From assembly GCA_963820415.1 (NCBI GenBank), contig CAWFZT010000002.1:1-37444 (forward strand): a stretch of 37,444 bases of DNA, given 5' to 3'. The DNA comes from CAWFZT01 sp963820415. GTDB lineage: Bacteria > Chloroflexota > Anaerolineae > Anaerolineales > Anaerolineaceae. This document shows, in pieces, positions 31,228 through 37,444 of this stretch; the stretch's first letter is position 1, and each line of letters begins with the position of its first letter. The position numbers and the translations under genes were made by a program. Below the pieces are notes generated by a model. That model was not told the origin of the DNA and ran no database searches. It saw nothing but the letters and a program-made list of their open reading frames with translations.

Positions 31228-33375
31228 ATGTCTGATTTTCTGTTTCGTGGCTCACTGGCCGATTTGGATCCGGAGGTCTACAAGCTGACCGAGTTGGAGA
31301 CCGAACGGCAGTTGCGGAAATTGATCTTGATCCCAAGTGAAAGTACTGCACCGGCCGCCGTTCGCCAGGCGTTGTCTTCGACCTTCCAGAATTTATATGC
31401 AGAAGGCTACCCCGATGAGGAAACCCGCCAGATGGATGAAGCAGAGATCCTGGATCACACCGCTCGATTGGCCCATTACCGCCGCTACTCTGACCCGCGT
31501 TATTATAAAGGCGTCGAATATGCTGACATCGTTGAGGCCCTGGCGCGGCGTCGCTGTGCCGAAGCCTTTGCCACCCCATCTTTTTCCGCCAATCAATTAT
31601 TCGTCAACGTCCAGCCGCTTTCAGGAGCCCCTGCTAACAACGCCGTCTACAGCGCCTTGTTGAATCCTGGCGATACCATTCTGGGTTTGAATTTGCTGCA
31701 TGGTGGGCATCTCAGCCACGGCTCATCAGTCAACCGTTCAGGCAAACTGTATCACGTGGTGCATTACACCGTTGATCCAATCACCGAACAAATCGATTAC
31801 ACGGCCGTCGAGACGTTGGCCAAAGAGAACAAACCCAAAATCATCATCGCCGGTTATTCTTCTTACCCCTGGGCGCCCGATTGGGCCCGTTTCAGGGCCA
31901 TCGCCGATACGTGTGGCGCCGTGCTGATGGCGGACATCTCGCATATCGCCGGCCTGATCGTCGCCGGTGTTATTCCTTCGCCGGTTGGCCTCGCTGAGGT
32001 AATTACCTTTACCACACATAAGACCCTGTGCGGCCCGCGCGGCGCCTGCATCCTTACCCACGATGCCAGCCTGGCGCGCAAGCTTGATCGGGCAGTTTTC
32101 CCCGGCGAACAAGGCGGACCACACGTCCACGTCTTTGCCGCCCTTGCCACCACCTTCAAGTTTGCCCGCACCGAACCTTTCCGCCAGCTTCAACACCAAA
32201 TCGCCAAGAATTGCGTAAAACTGACCGGCCGTTTGCAGGAGCGCGGCCTGCGCATCCCTTACGGCGGAACGAACACTCACCTTGCTAACCTGGACTGCAA
32301 GACGATCGTCGGGTCAGATGGGACCACCCTTTCGGGCGATATGGCAGCCCGCATCCTTGACATTGCCGGCATTGTGCTCAACCGTAACACTATCCCAGGC
32401 GATAAAACCGCCTTGTATGCCTCCGGCATTCGCTTTGGCACTCCCTGGATGACCCAGCGTGGGCTGGGAGAAGCTGAAATGGTCAAAGTGGCTGACATTA
32501 TGGCGGACGTACTTCTCGCCTGCAAGCCCTATTCAGTGGAGACACGCCAGGGATTAGCTCAACGGGCCAAACTGGATTTCAACCTCCTCGAAGACGCCAA
32601 GCTGCGCAGCCGTGACCTGGCAGAAGCCGCCGGCAAGGATGCTGAAGTCTCACACCATGGCTATCCTTATTTCTTCTTCACTGACGATAAACCGGCTGCC
32701 GGCGAAGTCGGCGCAGATTGGATGGCTTTTGACTTGAGCGGAGAAAGCATCCGCCAGTTTGTCAACTACGCCTTCACCAGCGACGTTGAAGCTTTAAAGC
32801 CCGGGCAGAGCCATAAAACTTCTCTGACCGGCCCCAGCGGCAGCATCGAAGGTACCCTGACCTGTGTCAGCGAAAAAACCTTCCGGCTGATCGTGCCGGC
32901 TTCGAAAGCCGCCCTGGTAAGCGCCTGGCTGCGCGATTTATCCGATGGCTACACCAGCTTCGATGTAGACGTCACCCGCCGGATGCCCGGGCCGGTTTAT
33001 GTGACTGAATCAGACTCCCTGGTGGTCAAACAAGCCCAAGGAAAAACCGTGTATGCCGCCAAGCCATATTTTATCGGCATGAACGGTGGCAGCGGGAAAA
33101 GCCTGCCTGAATTTACCTGGAAAGAAGAAGAAGCAGCCGAGATCCGCCGCACGCGGATGAATGAGACACACCGCAAACTGGGCGCCGAATGGTCCCGTTT
33201 GCCGGATGGGATATGCCCGTCGTCTATACTTCGATCACTGAAGAACACCTTGCCACTCGCCAGGCCGCCGGTTTGTTCGACGTTTCCCACATGGGAGTTT
33301 ACCAGGTCGAAGGCCCGGATGCCAGCGTATTTCTGGATAGCGTCTGCAGCAACGACATTGCTGGCCTGGCAGTAG
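31228..33375 (+). CDS. glyA: Serine hydroxymethyltransferase with a degenerate T-protein-like domain (N-terminal part of a fusion)
   Basis: SHMT converts serine and THF to glycine and methylene-THF with PLP. Residues 1-440 carry P-S-E-S near 36-39, Y-A-E-G-Y-P near 57-62, D236/H239 in D-I-S-H-I-A-G, and the PLP lysine K265 in T-T-H-K-T-L-C-G-P-R-G. About 30 residues are inserted between Y-A-E-G-Y-P and R-Y-Y-K-G, and S-G-A-P-A-N replaces the usual S-G-A-Q-A-N. Residues 475-610 resemble the first T-protein domain (F-T-S-D-V-E-A-L-K-P-G-Q, then S-G-S-I-E-G-T-L), with Glu-Gly where the catalytic Asp pair belongs. The true frame leaves this one at about 33188, where one A is missing and the GcvT part begins, so residues after about 654 are out of frame. 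Confidence 0.92.
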   Translation: MSDFLFRGSLADLDPEVYKLTELETERQLRKLILIPSESTAPAAVRQALSSTFQNLYAEGYPDEETRQMDEAEILDHTARLAHYRRYSDPRYYKGVEYADIVEALARRRCAEAFATPSFSANQLFVNVQPLSGAPANNAVYSALLNPGDTILGLNLLHGGHLSHGSSVNRSGKLYHVVHYTVDPITEQIDYTAVETLAKENKPKIIIAGYSSYPWAPDWARFRAIADTCGAVLMADISHIAGLIVAGVIPSPVGLAEVITFTTHKTLCGPRGACILTHDASLARKLDRAVFPGEQGGPHVHVFAALATTFKFARTEPFRQLQHQIAKNCVKLTGRLQERGLRIPYGGTNTHLANLDCKTIVGSDGTTLSGDMAARILDIAGIVLNRNTIPGDKTALYASGIRFGTPWMTQRGLGEAEMVKVADIMADVLLACKPYSVETRQGLAQRAKLDFNLLEDAKLRSRDLAEAAGKDAEVSHHGYPYFFFTDDKPAAGEVGADWMAFDLSGESIRQFVNYAFTSDVEALKPGQSHKTSLTGPSGSIEGTLTCVSEKTFRLIVPASKAALVSAWLRDLSDGYTSFDVDVTRRMPGPVYVTESDSLVVKQAQGKTVYAAKPYFIGMNGGSGKSLPEFTWKEEEAAEIRRTRMNETHRKLGAEWSRLPDGICPSSILRSLKNTLPLARPPVCSTFPTWEFTRSKARMPAYFWIASAATTLLAWQ

Positions 33376-34364
33376 GAGAATCCTGCTATACCCAATTCCT
33401 CGATCCGGACGCCCATGTCATCGATGATACGCTGGTTTATCACCGCGTGAAGAAATACCTGGTGGTAGTGAATGCCTCCAATGATGACAAGGATTGGGCC
33501 TGGCTGAATGCAGTTCACGACGGCGAGGTGCTGATCGATCGCAGCCGGCCCGGGGCGTGGGCGTTTGGCCGGAATGCAATCCTGCGCAATCTGCGCCACC
33601 CCCAGGCGGGTGCGGATGAGCGCAGGGATATCGCTCTGCAAGGCCCTCGCTCGCGCGACATCCTGCTCGCCCTGGGCTGTGACAGTCAGACTCGCCGGCG
33701 CATCATGGCGCTCAAGCGCACCGAGCTGTGTGAAGCAGTTGTAGGGAATTTTGACCTGATTGTCTCACGCACCGGCTATACAGGCGAGAAGATGGCCTTC
33801 GAACTATTCGTCTACCCCGACCGGGTAGTCGAGTTCTGGGAAGCTCTCATAAACACCGGCGCCCTCTTGGCATGAAACCTTGTGGGCTGGGCGCCCGCGA
33901 TTCTTCACCCACTGAAGCTGGGTTGCCTTTGTACGGTCACGAAATGGGCGGCGAACTTGGCCTGGGCGTGGGCGCAGCCGGGTTCGGAACCTACGTAAAG
34001 ATCTACAAGCCCTGGTTCATCGGACGGGATGCCTATATCGCCCAGGAAAAGCTCGCACGGGTGAAGTGATCCGCTTCCGATTTACCGAGAAAGGCGTGCG
34101 CCTGGCGCACAACGGCGACCCCGTCATCGATATAAAGGCAAGGTAGTTGGCGTGGTCACTTCTTGCTCGATTGACAGCGAGAGTTTCTTGACCGGACAGG
34201 CCTACCTGGACCGTAAATATACTGCTGAAAACACTCCCATCGCCATCTTCCAGAGCGCTGCGAAAGCCGCCGGTAAAGCTCCCGCAGAGCTAAAGGCAGG
34301 TGATCGTGTCACCTTACCCACTGCGGCATTGGTCGTCAGCCGTTTTCCAAAACTTACATCATGA
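33189..34364 (+). pseudogene. gcvT: Glycine cleavage T-protein (C-terminal part of the fusion), four frameshifts
   Basis: Aminomethyltransferase that releases ammonia from the H-protein-bound intermediate and forms methylene-THF. Pieces in order: M-V-P-F-A-G-W-D-M-P-V-V-Y and V-S-H-M-G, the catalytic Asp in V-I-D-D-T-L-V-Y, S-R-T-G-Y-T-G-E, K-P-C-G-L-G-A-R-D and G-L-P-L-Y-G-H-E, then E-V-I-R-F-R-F and V-G-V-V-T-S-C-S. One base seems to be missing at each of about 33188, 33866, 34050 and 34136; adding them back gives a single open frame from GlyA to the stop at 34362. With the linker R-R-T-R-M-N-E-T-H-R-K-L-G-A-E-M upstream, this is a continuation of the SHMT chain of about 1045 residues in all. 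Proteins P, H and L are not in the window. Confidence 0.88.
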
Positions 34365-34372
34365 AACAATTT

Positions 34373-34403
34373 GCGGGCGCTGGTCGCCCGCATAATTTTA
34401 TTT
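34373..34403 (+). terminator. Rho-independent terminator after the glyA-gcvT fusion
   Basis: GCGGGCG (34373-34379) pairs with CGCCCGC (34385-34391) around a five-base loop, followed by ATAATTTTATTT. It separates the fusion from the aminotransferase gene, whose ribosome site starts 8 bases later. Confidence 0.75.
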
Positions 34404-34419
34404 GAGATCAAGGAGGTAG

Positions 34420-35633
34420 ATGCGAACTCAATGGGATCATCGGTACGCCCAGCGCACGCAGCGCATGAAGAGCTCGGCAATCCGTGAGCTTCTCAAACTG
34501 ACCGAACTGCCGGACGTAATTTCCTTTGCCGGCGGATTGCCAGCGCCAGAAGTTTTCCCAGCAGAAGAAATCCTGGAAGCCTGTACCCGCATCTTACGCA
34601 ACCAGGCTCACCTGGCGCTCCAGTACGGCTCGACGGAAGGCTACCTGCCGTTGCGAGAAATGATCGCCCGTCACACAGCCAGGTTAGGCTTTGAAGTGCA
34701 TCCCGACAATATCATGATCACTTCCGATCACAGCAAGCCCTGGATCTATTAGGAAAAATTTTTATCAATCGAGGTGACCGCATCCTGGTGGAATCTCCCA
34801 CTTACCTGGGCGCGCTGCAGGCCTGGAACGCATATGGCGCCGAATACGTTCCGGTCGCTTCCGACGAGAATGGAATGGACACCGACGTTCTCGAAGAGGC
34901 GCTGCGCACGGGGCCCAAATTCATCTACGTCCTGCCAAACTTCCAGAACCCTACGGGCGTAACCCTTTCCCTTGAACGGCGTAGAAGACTGGTAGAGCTG
35001 GCCGACCGTTATGGGGTTCCCATCATCGAAGATGACCCCTACGGGCAGCTTCGTTATGAAGGGGAAAATTTACCAGCGGTCGAGGTATTAGATGCCGAAT
35101 GCCATCCGAATTCCGGCTCATACAGTGGCAACGTCATCTATCTGAGCACTTTTTCAAAAGTGCTCTCACCCGGCCTACGCCTGGCCTGGGTGGTGGCGCC
35201 GCCTGAAGTCATCCGTAAGCTGGTACAAGCCAAACAGGGCGCCGATTTGCATACCGCCGTCTTTAACCAGATGATCGCTTTGGAAGTTGGCCAGCACGGC
35301 TATCTGGATAAACACATTCTGAAAATCATCGAGGTATACCGCGAACGTCGCGACGTCATGCTCGACGCTCTTGAAGAACACATGCCGAAGGGCGTAACTT
35401 GGACTCGTCCGGAAGGGGGCCTGTTCCTGTGGGTAACTGTCCCACCTCAGATCAATACAGCCAATTTAATGATCGAGGCTGTCCAACAAAAGGTGGCTTT
35501 CGTTCCTGGGGAATCCTTCTTCCCCTGCGGGGGTGGAACGAATACCATGCGCATGAATTTCTCTTACTCGACGCCCGATGAAATTAATGAAGGCATCTCA
35601 CGGCTATCCAGAGTGTTGAGGCGGCATATTTAG
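34420..35633 (+). CDS. PLP-dependent aminotransferase (class I/II), one frameshift
   Basis: Fold-type I transaminase of about 404 residues, like the 2-aminoadipate/aromatic (LysN, ARO8) group. D-V-I-S-F-A-G-G-L-P-A-P-E-V-F-P is at the start, L-Q-Y-G-S-T-E-G-Y-L-P-L near 66-77, then P-N-F-Q-N-P-T-G-V-T. D-D-P-Y-G-Q-L-R precedes the PLP lysine in S-T-F-S-K-V-L-S-P-G-L-R, and R-P-E-G-G-L-F-L-W lies near the C-terminus. The frame as read stops at 34752; adding one G near 34725 gives I-T-S-G-S-Q-Q-A-L-D-L-L-G and joins the rest. AGGAGG lies only three bases before the ATG. It follows the glycine/serine fusion and ends six bases from the convergent kinase gene. Confidence 0.92.
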
Positions 35634-35639
35634 CCGCTG

Positions 35640-37337
35640 TCACCACAATTTAAATTCTGCCAGGATTGAGCCGCCGATAAATTCGCGTAGGATTGAATTA
35701 TCCGGAATTAAATCTTCTTTTATCGGTAAAAACCAACCCAGGAATGCCAGCAATCGCTTGGCTTCCACGTATTCCGGTGTACCAAATGGCACCTGGCGCA
35801 ATAGCGGTTCAGCCAGGGGTCTCAAGCCCGAAAGCTCATAGACCAGGGCAGAATTAAACATTTCATCCGCATTTTCCTGGTAAGGAAAAATGTAGTTCTT
35901 TTCACCGCTCCGCACTGATTCCCAACGTTGGATCGTATCCATGGCAGAATATCCACGCGTCCCGGCGTCTCTCACAATGCGCCGGAGCAGCCGGGTATCG
36001 GTGGTCGAAATGCGGTTCTGCCGGTCGAGGTTTAACTGGGTCAGGCAGGAACAATAGACGCGGAAGGTCTGGTCTGCCGGAATATCCGGTAAAAGACGCG
36101 GGTCCAGTCCGTGGAGTCCTTCCAGGATGATCAACTGCTCCTTACCCAGCTTGATTACCTCACCTGGCTCGCTCCTTCCATCTTTAAAACTATAATGCGG
36201 AATTTGCACCTCTTCCCCGGCAATCAGGCGGCTCAGGTGGTCTGCTAACAGGCGGGTATCCAGCGCTTCCAGGGCTTCATAATCATACTGCCCATTTTTA
36301 TCTTTTGGCGTCCGCTCACGGTCGACGAAATAGTTATCCATCTCCAGTGGAAATGGCGCCAGCCCTTGCGCCAGGAGCTGGACTGCCAACCGCTTGGAAA
36401 ATGTGGTCTTCCCCGAGGAGGACGGCCCGGCAATCAGCACGATACGCGCCTTGTTCGAGCGCGCCACGATCTTGCCGGCAATTTCTGCAATATATAGTTC
36501 ATGCAGCGCTTCAGAAACCAGGATGATTTCTCGAATACGATCGGCCTGGATCGCATCGTTCAACGCGCCGACGTTTTCAATCCCCAAGCGGCGCAGCCAG
36601 TTGCCGTATTGGCGGAAGGTTGCCAGCATTTTCGGCGATTCCTGGGTGGGAAGCAACTGGGTAGGTGCGTGCCGGCGTGGAAACCTCAGGATAAAGCCTT
36701 CGCCGAAAGGCATCAGAGCGAACCACTTTAAATAACCGGTCGAAGGCACCATATACCCATGATGGTAATCCCTGTAATCTCCCAAACGGTATAGCACCAG
36801 GTGATCTTTCGTGCGGTATTTCAACAGGCGTACTTTTTCGATTTCACCGCGTTGCTGGAAATACGCTACTGCTTCTGCCAGGGGCACCGTCTGTCGTTCA
36901 ATTGGCTGGTCAGCTTTGACCAGCTCACCCATGCGCTCTTCCAGCGCCCGTAATTCTTCGATCCCCAGGGGCTGGCGGTCGGCCACCTGGCAGAAGAACC
37001 CTCCTGAGGAAATGGAATGATCAATCGCTAGACTGGAATCCGGATAAAGGTCCGTGAAAGCTGCTTCGAGTAAAAAGATCAGAGCCCGCCGGTAAATACG
37101 CGCCCCATCCGCATCTGACATGCTCACCGGGAGGACGCGTGCATCCACATCGATAGAGTAAGACAGCTCCCGCAGCTCGCCATTGACAATCCCTCCTACA
37201 ATTGGAGGGCTTCCCACTCCGGAAATTACGAATAATTCTCCGACGGGAGTGTTACGCGGCCCAAAAAAGACCCGCCCATCTGGCAGGTGAATTTCCACCG
37301 TGGGCCGGGGGGTGACTGGCTGGATAAGATTGCTCAT
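35640..37337 (-). CDS. Nucleoside kinase with TGS-like N-terminal domain
   Basis: Uridine-kinase-like P-loop enzyme of 565 residues. The first half (about 1-280) resembles the TGS and second additional domains of threonyl-tRNA synthetase (V-E-I-H-L-P-D-G-R at 14-22, D-H-S-I-S-S-G-G-F-F near 105-114, L-L-K-Y-R-T-K-D near 168). The kinase half begins with Walker A A-G-P-S-S-S-G-K-T-T near 305, followed by M-D-N-Y-F-V-D-R and E-G-L-H-G-L-D. This architecture is a known bacterial family annotated as nucleoside kinase; its substrate and the role of the synthetase-like half are unclear. Only a weak ribosome site (GAAAGA) precedes the ATG. The 107 bases upstream are AT-rich and hold a TACAAT but no firm promoter. 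Confidence 0.92.
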   Translation of the reverse strand: MSNLIQPVTPRPTVEIHLPDGRVFFGPRNTPVGELFVISGVGSPPIVGGIVNGELRELSYSIDVDARVLPVSMSDADGARIYRRALIFLLEAAFTDLYPDSSLAIDHSISSGGFFCQVADRQPLGIEELRALEERMGELVKADQPIERQTVPLAEAVAYFQQRGEIEKVRLLKYRTKDHLVLYRLGDYRDYHHGYMVPSTGYLKWFALMPFGEGFILRFPRRHAPTQLLPTQESPKMLATFRQYGNWLRRLGIENVGALNDAIQADRIREIILVSEALHELYIAEIAGKIVARSNKARIVLIAGPSSSGKTTFSKRLAVQLLAQGLAPFPLEMDNYFVDRERTPKDKNGQYDYEALEALDTRLLADHLSRLIAGEEVQIPHYSFKDGRSEPGEVIKLGKEQLIILEGLHGLDPRLLPDIPADQTFRVYCSCLTQLNLDRQNRISTTDTRLLRRIVRDAGTRGYSAMDTIQRWESVRSGEKNYIFPYQENADEMFNSALVYELSGLRPLAEPLLRQVPFGTPEYVEAKRLLAFLGWFLPIKEDLIPDNSILREFIGGSILAEFKLW

Positions 37338-37444
37338 TCTTTCGTTGTCATCCGAGTAGATATAGTATTTGATTTCCCAATAAACCCACTGATTGTATCA
37401 TATTAAAAGTTAAAATTCCACGCAGGTTCACCCCCTCGTGTGTG

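Noticed and set aside
33188..34136. Programmed ribosomal frameshifting in the GlyA-GcvT chain
   Set aside because: Four separate shifts at unrelated sites, without slippery heptamers or downstream pseudoknots, and similar defects occur in unrelated genes.
1..37444. tRNA genes, insertion sequences, prophage or defence islands
   Set aside because: No cloverleaf-like or CCA-ended sequence, transposase, integrase or phage-like frame was noticed on either strand; the content is core metabolism and chromosome maintenance.

Overview
The gene content suggests a member of the Chloroflexota, most likely class Anaerolineae. This is inferred from the protein character and gene order (a divergent SHMT fused to a glycine-cleavage T-protein, a TGS-domain nucleoside kinase, Thr/Pro-rich lipoprotein-like linkers, and rpsF-ssb-rpsR followed by a parvulin); no search was run. 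The window is dense core chromosome on both strands, with no intergenic gap over about 210 bases. I see no tRNA or rRNA gene, CRISPR array, insertion sequence or prophage.

Layout. 1-1250: ribosomal operon rpsF-ssb-rpsR, ending at a strong hairpin. 1264-2604: membrane-anchored parvulin-type prolyl isomerase. 2675-8334 (minus): smc and rnc, then moaC and a moaD-moaE fusion. 8380-9171: scpA, the kleisin partner of SMC, reading away from moaC from mirror-image promoters. 9168-11983 (minus): an unknown protein, an aldo/keto reductase and an MFS transporter. 12182-14753: mutS. 14754-19293 (minus): fmt-panE-GH13 amylase-unknown membrane protein, in transcription order from the right. 19474-21141: two DUF4870 proteins around a third membrane protein. 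21189-25230 (minus): marR and a heterodimeric ABC exporter in one overlapping operon. 25439-26106: an unknown helical protein and a glutaredoxin. 26155-27534 (minus): ECF sigma factor, half of a degV gene, and a small tail-anchored protein. 27617-30035 (minus): a polytopic membrane protein fused to a subtilase. 30204-31061: a monoacylglycerol-lipase-like hydrolase. 31228-34364: a GlyA / degenerate GcvT / GcvT fusion. 34420-35633: a PLP aminotransferase. 35640-37337 (minus): nucleoside kinase.

Three themes run through the window. (1) At least five genes (moaC, scpA, the unknown at 9719, mutS, the unknown at 25439) have a -10 hexamer ending 6-7 bases before the start codon, so they are probably transcribed as leaderless mRNAs, while other genes have strong Shine-Dalgarno sites. 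(2) Several genes are fusions: moaD-moaE, membrane domain-subtilase, and SHMT-T-protein. (3) Seven genes carry single-base frameshifts (eleven in all), two carry in-frame stops where glutamine and arginine codons are expected, and rpsF starts with ATC. In each case an intact protein can be rebuilt by changing one base. Sequencing or consensus error is therefore the leading explanation, although genuine decay of degV is likely because its N-terminal half is absent altogether.
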